Under the pieces are notes generated by a model, which had not been told where the DNA came from, did not search any database, and worked only from the letters and a program-made list of their open reading frames with translations. Of a stretch of DNA of 64,000 nt, positions 34,711 through 45,510 are shown piece after piece. Each line of letters begins with the position of its first letter. The first letter of the stretch is position 1. Position numbers and translations under genes: made by a program. Source of the stretch: Chinchilla lanigera (Eukaryota; Chordata; Mammalia; Rodentia; Chinchillidae); NCBI RefSeq assembly GCF_000276665.1, contig NW_004955470.1:516057-580056 (forward strand), read 5' to 3'.

Positions 34711-34769
34711 GGAACTACCTTTCTTTTAATTTTGTGATACTGGGTAATGAATCCAGTGCATTCATACTT

Positions 34770-34905
34770 GGCTACATCCAGACTTTCTTTTTATTTTCAA
34801 TCAGGGTCTCTCTTGCTTGGTTCGCCTGGATGAGCTAAACTTGTTATCCTGCTTCAAACTCCCGTGGTACTGGGATTACAGGGGTATGCCATCGTATCTG
34901 TCCAT
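34770..34905 (-). repeat. Diverged B1-like SINE
   Basis: Reversed B1/Alu-type body: 'cagggtctctcttgcttggt', 'ctgcttcaaactcccgtgg', 'actgggattacaggggtatg', ending 'tctgtcc'. Old copy. Confidence 0.6.
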
Positions 34906-34994
34906 AATCTTATATTTATGAAATGTAGATTTAACAATTTATGATGTCTATGTCATGTATTAAAATTGTATTATGATTATATATTTAAGTATTA

Positions 34995-36970
34995 CTAAAT
35001 ATGTTAGTTTGAAACAACTATGGTATTTTTTCCACAAATGAAATCAATATTCCTTTTTTATTGGGATTTTTTTATAGGTTGATAAATTTCTTACCTATAT
35101 ATATCACTTTCTGATTAATTTTTAAATATGGAGTTCTAGCCCACCAGTTTTATAAATCAATATATCTATGTGTGGATATATAAATACTGTATTAGTTAGC
35201 TTTGTAACAATAATTGTTTGTACTAAGCCCAGCAGAAAAGTTAGGCATTTATTGTCCTGTTCATGGATGTTCATATCAAGGATCGTTCCACAGGTCTAGG
35301 TAGGCAGACCTTGTTGGATCTTTCTGGAAAGGAGACCATGTCACCTAATGGATAAGGTTTCTATCTTCGGATCTTTCTGAAACACTGAGGTGATTCTCAC
35401 CCTATAAATTGAGTCTGAGCTACACCCAGTTCCAAAGGGCTGAGACACCCAGGACACAGCATCTCTGACAAACAAGTGAGGAAAATCCCCACACTAGGCT
35501 CCTCTGGCAGGTTTACCTCCACTATCCACCTACATAATTTCAACATCTTTTGATGCATTCTTCCCATTAGATTATTAGTGATGATTCTAAAATCTTTTAT
35601 TATGGTTAGTTATGATAAAATATGATAACAGCATGAAAAAATTAGGTTTTTCAACATTTATCCTATACATCCATTTCCAAATACAATTTTAAATTGAGAC
35701 TAAAATAATGCTCTGTGTATTTTACCATATAGCTTTAAAAAGTAAATTTTCTTAAATGACCCCACTGAGGCAAAAATTTCTTTAACTAAATTAACTACCA
35801 CTGCAGCATTGCATCTTACACCTTCTGTGGATTTCCTGATATCCTTCAGCAGTCTGAGGAGGGGCTGCCCTCCCTCGTTCATACGGAGTTCTGAGCACAT
35901 AGGCGATGCTCCCAGCAAGCAGCAAAACACATATATTTGGAAAAAAAATTTAAACTAAGACAGTTAATTTTTAAAAATGTTTACATCATTTTAAGTACTT
36001 TTTGTTTCTTTTAAATTTTTTATTCTTTTGGTTTTGTTGCTTCTGTTTAGTTTTGTCAAGGAAGGTTTCTCAAGTGTATGTGATTTGTAACTTTATGGGT
36101 AAAATCCCTCATACTTGTAATCCTCCCTTCTTACTTTCAGGTTAGTCTGTGACTTGCTGAAACTGTGCGATATGATCCCATATTCACAGTTAATAAATGG
36201 AAACAAATTCCAGCACTTTTGGAGGGCCTCTCCATACCTAGAAAATATTGGAGCTATGGATCAATAGTGACATCCTGGATTGTCCCCTATCAACAATTTC
36301 ACCAGTACATCAGAAAATAAATTTCTCAGAAACACTTGTCCATCTATGCTTTGCTGTAGAGGTGACTATGTAACAATAATTCTCTGAGATTTAAAAGAAA
36401 GAAGAGCATTTAGGCCTTTTGAAAATCAGCAGGCAGATGTAGCCTTACATGGAGAGGTGGTTTTGGAAGGGATAAAATCAGAATTCTACCCCCGGCTCTC
36501 TGCAGGACAGAAAATCTTAGGGCCCCAGGGCCCATTTGGTGGTCCTATGCACTCCAGGGAGCACCAGAGAAGACCCTATTTGTAGCACCTCTTTCTCTCA
36601 TTACCTCAGGAGAGTAAAAACTGTTGAAGAGGTTATAATTCTGCTTATTAAAAGAATTCCCACTTGCACTAAGTTGAAAGTCCTCTCTTTTACTCAGTGA
36701 GTTCCAAGTGATGCCGCAACACAAAATCCTGATACAATCACCTTTCCTTTGTTTTAAGAAAACCTGGTTTGATAGAACTGAACTTAATACCAGGTTTGAT
36801 AGAAGTGAAAAGGAGGAAAGACCATAAGGTTTCAGAAGACAATTTCTGGTATCTTTTACCAAATCCTCCAGGGACTTTGAAAACCTGGCTGCATCTAGGA
36901 AAGGTTTTAGGCAGGTGTGGGCATGAGGAGGAGCAGCTGGGCAGCCCAGCCTCACACTTCTGCTTCTTTG
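34995..36970 (-). repeat. V1 module downstream flank, copy for the 37.0 kb gene
   Basis: Contains the MaLR-like piece at 35190-35560, also found in the 56.6 kb copy. It also has 'ggatttcctgatatcc' (compare 49.05 kb) and 'gttttgtcaaggaaggtttc' (compare 23.25, 49.3 and 57.47 kb). Together these define a duplicated 3' flank about 2 kb long. Confidence 0.65.
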
Positions 36971-36973
36971 AGA

Positions 36974-37001
36974 GGTTTTTGTTACGGTTTGAATCACTGT
37001 G
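36974..37001 (-). promoter_or_regulatory. 12-RSS of the 37.0 kb V1 gene
   Basis: Minus strand: heptamer CACAGTG, 12-bp spacer, nonamer ACAAAAACC. Both are perfect consensus, the best RSS in the window. Confidence 0.97.
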
Positions 37002-37465
37002 GGAGGGGAACTGTTATGCTGCATACAGTAATAAGTTGCAATGTCTTCAGGCTGCAGGTTCCTGATGGTGAGAGTGAAATCTGTCCCAGACCCACTGCCG
37101 CTGAACCTCGATGGGACCCCAGAGTGTAAATCCTTAGTATGATGCATCAGGAGAGTAGGAGGTCTCCCTGGTTTCTCCTGATACCAGTCTAAGTTTTTGC
37201 TAATGCCCTGACTGGCCCGGCAAGTGAGGGTGACTGTGTCGCCTAAAGAGGCAGCCAGGGAGGGTGGAGGCTGGGTCACCTGGATGTCACATCGCACACC
37301 TGACATGGGAAACATAAACACAACCAATGAGGTTTAAGAAAATGTCTCTACAGCGTCAAGAAATAATAAACACAAGGTGCTGAGGAAATTCCCAGGCTGC
37401 CCTTCCTTACCTGGCAGCCAGAGCAGCAGGAGCCCCAGGAGCTGGGTGGGGACCCTCATGTCCAT
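37002..37465 (-). CDS. IGKV1-like: Immunoglobulin kappa variable gene, V1 family, apparently functional
   Basis: The leader exon 37411-37465 ([19 protein letters not shown], then GTAAG) and V exon 37002-37299 (after CAG) encode GVRC, then [14 protein letters not shown]. Landmarks: TLTCRASQ (first Cys), CDR1 [23 protein letters not shown]2 [33 protein letters not shown]3 MQHNSSPP. The frame is complete. Unusual residues sit in FR2: Glu replaces the conserved Gln of WYQQKP, and LLMH replaces LLIY. These lie at the VH-VL interface side and may alter pairing, but neither is disabling by itself. A perfect octamer lies 78 bp upstream. Flanks are shared with the 24.2 kb gene and the ghost module at 58 kb. 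Role: kappa light-chain V domain. Confidence 0.93.
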
Positions 37466-37543
37466 GCTGTGTCCTGACTGGGACTGAGTCCTGCACAGGG
37501 TGTGACAGCCTATGAAGAAGTCCCTGCTACTGTGCTCTGGCAC

Positions 37544-37551
37544 ATGCAAAT
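37544..37551 (-). promoter_or_regulatory. Octamer of the 37.0 kb V1 promoter
   Basis: Plus ATGCAAAT, minus ATTTGCAT, perfect match at the usual V1 distance. Confidence 0.9.
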
Positions 37552-37559
37552 CAGCAGGT

Positions 37560-37993
37560 GTTGAGCTCTGTTGATCACAGCTGCAGGGCTGGCTCGTTTC
37601 TGTCACTCAGGAAAGGATAAGTGATCTGGGTCTCAACCCAGGCTAGGCTGGATCTAATGTGTTGCATGCACTCTTTTTCTCCCAGTGACCCACGGGACAA
37701 AGTCAACCTACTTCAGTAGTGTAATTAGTTGTATCCTGCTCTCTGCATGTTTCTGCAAATACTTTTTTCCTGTTTCTTACAATATTCGATGGGAAAGACC
37801 TTTGGACACAGGAGCAACTAAGGAAAACTTGGGAGTATATCATGGGCACAATACAAAAAGAAAAATGAATGTAATAAAATTTCTCAACTCTTTGAAGTGG
37901 TCTGGTTTCTATCGACACCGACACAACATGTCTAAAATGCCCAGGTAGGACAGAGTCAATTACATTTTCTAACTTCCCATGCTACAGCATCCC

Positions 37994-38036
<43 letters not shown>

Positions 38037-39880
38037 ACGATACTGCCTGGGCTCTTAATGAGGTCAAAGGCTGTCGCAATTAACCTCCCCTTAAACCTCT
38101 CTGGATAATTTAATCTCTGCAGTAATTTAGAAGTCAGTGTAAGAAAATGTAACATAGCTCTAGCCATGAAGGTAAATCTGTGTGTTGCAGAATTTATAAT
38201 TGGTCTAGCTGTTTGGTGACAACAGAAATCACATTCACTAATTTTCCGCGTTGCCTCTATCACTACACAGACTTTTCAGTCTTGGGCTTAATGCTTTTGT
38301 TAATCTAGGTGGTTGCAGTGTCTCTAAGAATCAACAATTCTAACAAGTACATAGGGGGAAAATCAGAGCAAAGCTCTTTATCCTCTTCTTTTCAGTAGAT
38401 CCGAAATTTCTCTTGGCATTTTTCCACCCTTCTTACTCCTCTTTAATCACACTTTTCTGCTGATCACCTGTGTCTGACAATCATGCACTTGCCTTCTTCT
38501 GCAAGAGGCTGGATGTTCTTCCTATACACAGGAAGAAAGAGATGGCAGTTAATAAACTAAACAGAAAGTGAGATTTCTCTTAGTTTGGTGTTCAGCACTA
38601 TTTTCTTATTTAAACATAACTTTGCTTATGTTTTATGTCAAATAGACAGCGCACTCTAAAGGAAACTTTCTCTGCTCAGATTGAAATAAGTCTGGAACCT
38701 GAGAATGAGATGAAGTCAAATTTCTATTTATGCAGGTAGTAGTGATAGCTTCAGCAAACATGGAAATGTCCTTTCTGGCCCTGGAGTTTAGGTGAGGTTT
38801 GAAGGAGGAGTATAAGGCCAGAGAGAGGTCAGGCTTGCACGGGAGACATCTGCGAGCAGGGGAGGAAGCAGCTGCTGTCCTGAGAATGGGGCTGAGGACC
38901 AGAGGAGGAAAGTGCTCCACTCCACAGGCCCTGAACCAGGCCAGGAGTGCGAGGCCAGGGTAAGTGTCTGAGAACCCAGGACCATGGAGTTGGGTCCAGC
39001 TCTTCTCAGAGCTGTTCTCACTGTCCTGAGGAGTAAAGGGCAAGAGGGGAATCAGTAAGTGTTTGATTCCTCCATCTTGTCTCAGTCAGGTGCTGTTGTG
39101 CTTAGAAAGGTAAGGAGCCCTGTGAAATACACAAAAGCACACACATTATGTGTGCATTATGTTAATATAATAAAGTATTTTAAAATGATGTGTTGCTATA
39201 ACTTTTTAAATACAGGCAGGTAGAGCATGAACAACAGATGCCTCAGCGATGGTCCTTCCCCGCTGCAGAGTCTCAGCATCATAAAGCTCAGGACCCACCC
39301 TGATACCTGTGGACCATGCATGGCTTTGGAGCAGGCAGAGGCACAGATCTGAAATCACTTCCTGTCTCCTCTGCGCACGACCTGGCCTGTCCTGTATGGG
39401 ACGTGTCCAGTGTGTTTCTTGCTCTTCAGTGGGCTCTGCCCCTCCTCCTCTTAAGGCCATTTCCACCTTACTGCACATGTGTCTGTTACATTGAGAGTCC
39501 TGGCCTTCACTCCCCTGCACAGCCTTGGTCAGAGCTGCATGGTGTAACCCTACTTCAAGCCTCCTTAGGTTAAGTCTCATGTTGTCAGGCTGTAGCTACT
39601 GCAGAAAGAAAACACAAAATTTTCACAGAATGGCTCAGGAAGAAGATGTCACGTTGGAAACGTGAGCCATGAGAGCTGGATTATACACTCCCCATGATCT
39701 CTGGCTGCTATTGCTAAGTGGACACTCTCACTTCTTCCCCAGAATTCCTACGATGAAGCCTCTGTGCTTTGTTTTTTGCGGGTTGGTTTGCCATCTACTG
39801 GTCAATTTGGGACATGACAACTTATAGGATTTTGACGTTGGTAATCCCCTAGATTGACTATGAAGTTTTTAACATAGGCC
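37560..39880 (-). repeat. V1 module upstream flank (copy 2)
   Basis: Similar to 24.76-27.13 kb in the same order. It holds a private (CA)n tract at 37997-38038. No gene recognised. Confidence 0.75.
37997..38038. repeat. (CA)n microsatellite
   Basis: CA run with a few interruptions at its end, about 0.5 kb upstream of the 37.0 kb V1 gene. Confidence 0.95.
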
Positions 39881-41624
39881 CTTCCTCAGGCACGTTTTAC
39901 ACTCCGGTTGAGTAAGGACAAGTTGTTATTCATACTTGATATTTATTTCTTTTGTGAAGACTTGTTTGAAATTCTGTACATTGTTTTTTGACTTTTTAGA
40001 TTAAGATTATGTTCAAATCATGTGAAATGTAGGGATAGTAAATATTCAATAAAACTGTTTTACCCATATTCACAATCCAGATAAAGCTGTAGAATATCTC
40101 ACATTTTGTAGATCTCTTCCTCATGTTCTTGCCAGTCCTTAACTGCTCCAGTAACCTGCCAGGCAACTGCTCTTCTGACACTGCCACAATAGTTTGGCCT
40201 TTGCTCTGGTTGAAGGTGATATAAACTGAAGTAAGCATTTTTGGTTCTAAGCCGGTTCTGAGACCAAGGAAAAGCCTGCCGCTCCCTGTTCCCCGGGGAA
40301 GGCTGGTGACCATCACTCCCCTGCTCCTCACTTCCCTCTCCCGCATGTGTTAGCCTGAGAGCAAATTGGGGAGATTACCTCAGTGTGCTCACACTGATTC
40401 TTAATTACTTTGTGGTTGGGTCACCCAGACGGAAGGTGAAGCTGGCTTCTCAGCAGTGGTGCTCTGCCCCACAAATGCCCCTCCCCCACCTTCTCCTCCA
40501 TCGTTACCACCTCTGTGAAGATGCAGCAAGAAACCACCTCTAAGGAGCTGAAGATCAGCGGGGATCTGAGGCCATCAGTAACACCCACAAGCACTTCATC
40601 CCAGTAATCTGTGATTACCACAGCTTCATTTCCTGAAGAGGGCCTGTTTTCAGTCTTGTGACTGTAACACAGAAGTGACTGCTATCAGTTCAACAACAGA
40701 GCTTCCTTAGGTTCTGCCAAACAGTCCTCGTGAGAGCTGCAGCCTTCCTGGGTGACAAGCACCCACTCCTGAATCTGGCTTCCCTGAGCAGTGGAGGCTG
40801 GAGTTGAAAATAAGTAGAACTGAATTTGGATCACTCTGAAGGGTCAGATCAGAGGCCTTGAGTTTAAAACAGTTTGGCCCCAAAGGGAGCCTTGAATTTG
40901 GGCCAATCACAGGCCTGCAGCTGCTATATAAATAACAGTCCCCTCACACTTCTCCAGTTTTTCTAAGAAGATTCCTTGGGTATAATGACCCAAAAGTACA
41001 ATTCCATTACAAATAAAGCCTTGATGCAGTGGTCCCATACATGTGCTTTAATTTATTTCTAGGGGACTGCGGGCTAGGAATTTCCCATAAAACTATTCAG
41101 GATCCTAATCCTGGGTAATGTGACCACTGCAACCAGTTTAAAAGAAGTCTAAACACTAGGCGTTGTTAACCAGAATGTCAGGCATAAAACAGTATTGACA
41201 GTAGCTGGTGGTAGCATAGACCAGTGACTGGCAGATTTGATTGCTGGCATTTTACATTAATTATTTTTAAGAGTGGCATCAAGGCCAGTTGCAGAGTCAC
41301 TTCTGTGTTACAGTAGTAGGGCTGAAAACAGGCCCTCTTTGTTGACTGATGATTTCTTTCTGAATTGAGCTAAAGAACCCTCAACAGACTGGTGACGGTA
41401 CCAGTGATTCAAAGACCAGGAGCTCATGACTCTTCCAAGACTTCGTGTGTGTGGATTCGGAAGTGCACACAAAGTGCACCTGATTATTATCTCCTGCTTT
41501 CTCACTGCAGCTGATTCACAAGATGCCTCATGTGTAGACTTCCTGCATCACAGAAATACTCTCAGCAGACAGAGGTGACAGTGGAAGCAGCTGGTCTCAC
41601 TTGGTTTCTCACTTCTTCCTGGGA
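39881..41624. other. Intergenic with LTR-like sequence
   Basis: At about 40630-41095 the plus strand has a possible LTR layout: a CCAAT-like 'gggccaatcac', then 'gctatataaataac' as a TATA box, then 'caaataaagcc' as a polyadenylation signal. A 50-bp stretch at 40634-40680 ('gaagagggcctgttttcagt') is repeated in reverse at about 41303-41345. 41420-41520 resembles 11480-11620. I could not name the element. No V gene. Confidence 0.4.
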
Positions 41625-41652
41625 GGTTTATGCTATGGCTTGTATCACTGTG
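41625..41652 (-). promoter_or_regulatory. 12-RSS of the 41.65 kb V1 gene
   Basis: Minus strand: heptamer CACAGTG, 12-bp spacer, nonamer GCATAAACC. Heptamer perfect, nonamer two changes. Confidence 0.93.
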
Positions 41653-41964
41653 GGAGGGTAACTGTTATACTGTTGACAGTAATAAGTTGCAAAGTCCTCG
41701 GGCTCCACGTTTTTTATGGTGAGAGTGAAATCTGTCCCAGACCCACTGCCGCTGAACCTCGAGGAGACCCCAGAGTGCACAGTGTTTGCTTCATAGATCA
41801 GGAGTTTAGGAACTTTCCCTGGTTTCTGCTGATACCATGCTAAATCATTACTAATGCCTTGACTGGACTTGCAAGTGATGGTGACTTGGTCTCCAAGGGA
41901 GGCAGACTGGGTAGACGGAGACTGGGTCAACTGGATGTCACATCTCATCCTTGAAATTGGAAAA

Positions 41965-42007
<43 letters not shown>

Positions 42008-42144
42008 TATGCTACCAGAGAATTTCAATGAAGGAGGACTGCAGTAACCACACTGGGCTGTGTAAATCCACAGTGTTGTCGTGCCTTACCTGGGAGGCAA
42101 AGCAGCAGGAGCCATAGGAGCTGAGAGGGAGCCTTCATGTCCAT
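41653..42144 (-). pseudogene. IGKV1-like: Immunoglobulin kappa V1-family gene, intact V frame but damaged splice acceptor
   Basis: The leader exon 42090-42144 encodes [19 protein letters not shown] and ends at GTAAG. The V frame is complete: [80 protein letters not shown]. The problem is the 3' splice site. Other V1 genes read CAG then the exon; here the aligned bases are CAA followed by GG. The only AG is one base further in, giving an exon start at 41949 instead of 41950. Splicing there shifts the leader junction and gives a stop (CCA GGA TGA). The pyrimidine tract is also displaced by a GT repeat (minus strand) in the intron. I call it a probable splice-defective gene; if an unseen site is used it could still work. 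Octamer present. Shares upstream flank with the 51.4 kb gene. Confidence 0.8.
41967..42004. repeat. (CA)n microsatellite in the V1 intron
   Basis: A CA run of about 19 units, 17 bp from the aligned intron/exon border of the 41.65 kb gene. On the coding strand it is (TG)n where a pyrimidine tract would be expected. Confidence 0.95.
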
Positions 42145-42238
42145 CCTGTGTTCTGGTATTCTGACTGAGTCTGACTCTTGTACAGGGTGTAACCAGCTTA
42201 TTAAGAAGTCTTCAGGGTGGTAGGCTGTGCTCCGAGAC

Positions 42239-42246
42239 ATGCAAAT
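42239..42246 (-). promoter_or_regulatory. Octamer of the 41.65 kb V1 gene
   Basis: Perfect ATTTGCAT on the minus strand, 94 bp upstream of the leader ATG. Confidence 0.9.
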
Positions 42247-42299
42247 CATCAGGGGCTGGGGAGGGCTGAGCACAATTGGGGCACTGCCTTACCTCAGTA

Positions 42300-43130
42300 A
42301 TTCAGCACAGCCTCAGGGTCTCTGTCTATCCAAGGTGTGATCATAGTGGTAATTATCTGCTTTCTGAAAATGAGTTCTCCCAAGAGGCTGCAGGATAGAA
42401 TCAGTCCTCTGTCATTCATTGTATTGCTGTCTTCTGGGTTCCTGCATCTTCATTTACTTCTGTTTATTACAGAGTCTACCAGAATACAGCCCACAAATTC
42501 ACAGATAATTTTTAGGCTCCCAACATATATTGCCTGTGACTGTTCTCAAGACAACAAGGATTTTGCGATTGGTCTCATTCCTTGATTGTGTTTGTGTGCT
42601 CAGTTATTGGCACTAGAGTTGTGAAATGTGATCAAGCAGAAGAGGAAGAAATAATAGTACATTTCATGAGTTTGAAGGACACATTTGACATCTCCCTATG
42701 GTATCTTGTTCTCTCCATCAAAACCTGAATTTCTCCTCCACCTCTGAACTGTCTCTCTGACTCTTTCCATCATACTCAGCCTCATCAGAGACTTTCTTCT
42801 TTTATAACTCAACAGTCATGAACAGGAGTTTATCTCTATAGTTAGTTTCAAATTTCCATGGTACATGTTACCTGAGCTCTTCAAATCGTTGCTTGTGGGG
42901 TCTAGATTTCCTCACCCATGCCATTCTCTTCAGGACTTCAGGACTTCTTCACTCTTGCCACTATGCCCAGGACACAGAAATTATAAATTCACTTGGACCA
43001 TCCTATGCCATAAACTAAGAAATCCTAAAAATGGTGAAGTCTTGACAAAGGAGAAGAGAAACCAGCTAAATCTGAGGGGCTTAGGGTATCAAATATATAA
43101 GAATGTTAATCTTACTAAAATCTGTTGAGG
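42300..43130 (-). repeat. Second-type V1 upstream flank (copy 1)
   Basis: Matches 52.1-53.0 kb: 'attttgcgattggtctcatt' versus 'atttgttattgctctgattc', 'tatcttgttctctccatcaa' versus 'tatcttgtcatctccatcca', and 'cctcatcagagactttcttc' versus 'cctcactaagaattttcttc'. Different from the flank of the 24.2 and 37.0 kb genes. Confidence 0.7.
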
Positions 43131-43404
43131 CAAACATGAACACTTAGTTTTCTAGCAATATTTTAATAAAGAACAATATATCATGAAATACTAAAGGATT
43201 TTTCCAACAAATTATTGTTAAAAGAAAAAGGAATGATTATTTCAAGGAAAATTCTAATAGCCATTAGTTTAACTAAGTTAACATGATGAGTAGCAAGAGT
43301 AGGGCTGACTGAGATCACAGAATACTAAAATGTCCCAAAATGCATTGCTGAATCTCACCAGAAGGATAAAACAAATCCCTGTTGTGAGGCATACATGAAA
43401 ATAC

Positions 43405-43690
43405 CTTGTAAGAACTGAGGAGGGCAGCTCATTTTGAGATGAGGAACTGGGAAATGGAACTGAGAAGTCCTGATTAGTCAAGGGAGAATCAGAGCTGAGT
43501 GTTTATGTCTGACTCTGGGGAAGGTCCTCCCTAAGGGACAGTGTACAAATGCCCTGATGGGAGCAATGTGTGACATGAGTCAGCGAATAAAGTAAAAAGC
43601 GACAACAAGAGGATACAGAACTCTCCTTTATAGTAAACCAATAAAACATCCTTGCTAGTTCCCTTCTGAAATGAGAAGAAGGATTTGCAG
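43405..43690 (-). pseudogene. V2-type promoter and leader relic without V exon
   Basis: 43440-43680 is similar to the region just upstream of the intact V2 gene (8.64-8.87 kb): 'gtcaagggagaatcagagct' versus 'gtcaaggccagaatgcagat', 'aaggtcctccctaagggaca' versus 'gggtcctccccaggggacat', and 'aaaaagcgacaacaagagga' versus 'aaagggacaacagaaggg'. The leader position ('gaactgaggagggcagctca') is degraded and the octamer is lost. No V2 exon was found below it. This is the 5' end of a deleted V2 gene. Confidence 0.6.
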
Positions 43691-45079
43691 GTAAGAGTTT
43701 AGATGAAAGATAAGGGCTTAGACCCTGTGAAGGTAAAGTCCTGACAGTGAAGGAGTGCGCACCTAGAATGAGTTTCAGGAGACAAAAGCCCTCCTGTTTG
43801 TTGGCTCTCCAGCGGTCTACAGAAGGCAGCAGTTCCCAGCCAAGTCCTGATTGTCAGAGGCCTCTGGCATCTGGTGTAAGAGATTAAATATGTTAGAATG
43901 TCAGAAGCATGAATTAGGATCTGCCTTTCCCTGACACCTAAATGCCACAAAACTCTGCTAACAGGATCAACCTGGAGAAAATGTGTCTCTTGCTTAGAGG
44001 ACCTAATAGATGAATATGAGGAAGAGTTAAAAACAGAAATAATTTTATGCCTGAAATGTAAAAGAGTTACAAACAGAAATAATGTTATGCATGAAATGTA
44101 AAATTCATGGTCATCAAATATATATATATATATATGGATATATGGATATATATACAGATATATAGATATATAGATGATTATAGATATATAGACACATATA
44201 TACATATTTAGATATATAGGTATACATCTATAAATACATATTAAATCATCCATCCCATCGTTACTGTCTGCACATATGAGGCTAACCTTACATATTTCAT
44301 GAGAAAAATACTTCCTATAATATTGATACTAAATGCACAAGAAATAAGTTTATATTTCATTTTTACAGAATGATGTTTATAAATCTCTTTCTGTGCAGTT
44401 TTTTACAGCATGCAGGCCCATCCTAACCAGGTCTAGGTTTCTATACCCAAACATCTCAACTGGCTTGTGTGTGCACAACCTTTAGCCCTCATTTCACAAA
44501 ATATTCTGAAAAGAGCAAGACTGAGTTGTTGACAGGGTGTCTCACCATCTCCTGTGTCCATCACTGACATTTCCCCAAAAATCTATATAAAAATGTTAAT
44601 GCTCCTCTGTCTGCTAACCAACTAGGAGAACAACCTGCTGGTTCTTCATTGAAAAGTGAGGTAATTAAGATGGAATTGACGTACAACTGGGAAAGGGGCT
44701 CACAATGACTCACTTCACAAGAACAGTCACTTTCCTGGAAAAGGAAGGGGACAGTGTAAAGTCGAATATAAGCACTGTGCATCCTTGGGTAAATTAATAT
44801 AAACTAACGTTAATTGTTCAAGAAAAAAAGAAGCAAATAAAATGATGTTATGATGCCACCAGAACGCTTGGTATGAATATCTCTTGGGAAATGAGCAAAA
44901 CTCATGTTTTAAGCATGATGGGAATGATACTATAATTGAGTAGAAATTGTACTGAACTTCACGACAAGTATCTAGTTAATGACAATCAATCATAGGCAGA
45001 ATAAACAACATATTCACAATTTACTTGCACTTTTCTTCCATTATGTTTTGATAGTTTTGATCAACACCTGTATCTTAGT
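43691..45079. other. Intergenic with TATA-rich tract
   Basis: 44118-44230 is a degenerate (TATATGGA/TATAGA)n tract that generates a spurious long minus-strand frame. Otherwise no feature recognised. Confidence 0.5.
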
Positions 45080-45085
45080 GTTTTT

Positions 45086-45265
45086 TTTTCTTTTTTTTCT
45101 TTTTTTTTGTTTTCTTTTGTTTCTTTGAGACAGGGTCTTGCTATGTACTCCAGGCTGGCCTTGAGCTTGCTTATGTAGCCCAGGCTGGCCTCCAACTCAT
45201 GGCGATCCTCCTGCCTCTATCTCCCAAGTGCTGGGATCACAGGTGTGAGCCACCATGTCCAGCTG
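45086..45265 (-). repeat. B1-type SINE
   Basis: Reversed B1 with a long T-rich tail, 'gagacagggtcttgctatgt', 'ccaggctggcctccaactca', 'ctcccaagtgctgggatcac' and 'gtgagccaccatgtccagc'. The best-preserved B1 in the window, with the internal duplication of the 'aggctggcc' unit. Confidence 0.9.
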
Positions 45266-45365
45266 GATCTTAGTCTTGAAGCTATCACACTTATAAATTC
45301 ATCCCAATGAAAGTTGCGACAAACAACAATAAGCAGATAGGAAATATTTGAGAATAGTTATGGAG

Positions 45366-45510
45366 GGCTTGGGATTCCCAGTACCAGAAAAAAACAAACA
45401 AAAAAATGAAAATAGTTATGCAAAACAAAAAATGAAAATAACTATGCAGAACAAAAAAACAAACAAAAAACAAACAAAAAAATGAAAATAGTTATGCAAA
45501 ACAAACAGAA
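45366..45510 (+). repeat. Truncated ID 3' end followed by a short tandem repeat
   Basis: 'gggattcccagtaccagaaa' plus a CAAA-rich tail looks like the 3' end of an ID SINE. It continues into three copies of 'gaaaatagttatgcaaaac' (one variant 'gaaaataactatgcagaac'). Confidence 0.55.

Larger units (their letters stand above)
33109..34990. other. Intergenic with (TA)n and an old B1-like SINE
   Basis: No V gene. It contains the microsatellite and SINE listed separately. The rest is AT-rich and unassigned. Confidence 0.45.

Noticed and set aside
36545..37000. Long extension of the V1 open frame past the RSS
   Set aside because: The frame simply stays open through the RSS and 3' flank; germline V coding ends at the heptamer.
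39206..39580. 124-codon minus-strand frame in the V1 upstream flank
   Set aside because: The equivalent positions in the 26 and 60 kb copies do not keep the frame, so it is not a conserved protein.
43699..44253. 184-codon minus-strand open frame with Tyr/Ile repeats
   Set aside because: Mostly produced by the TATA/TAGA-rich tract at 44.12-44.23 kb; no domain.
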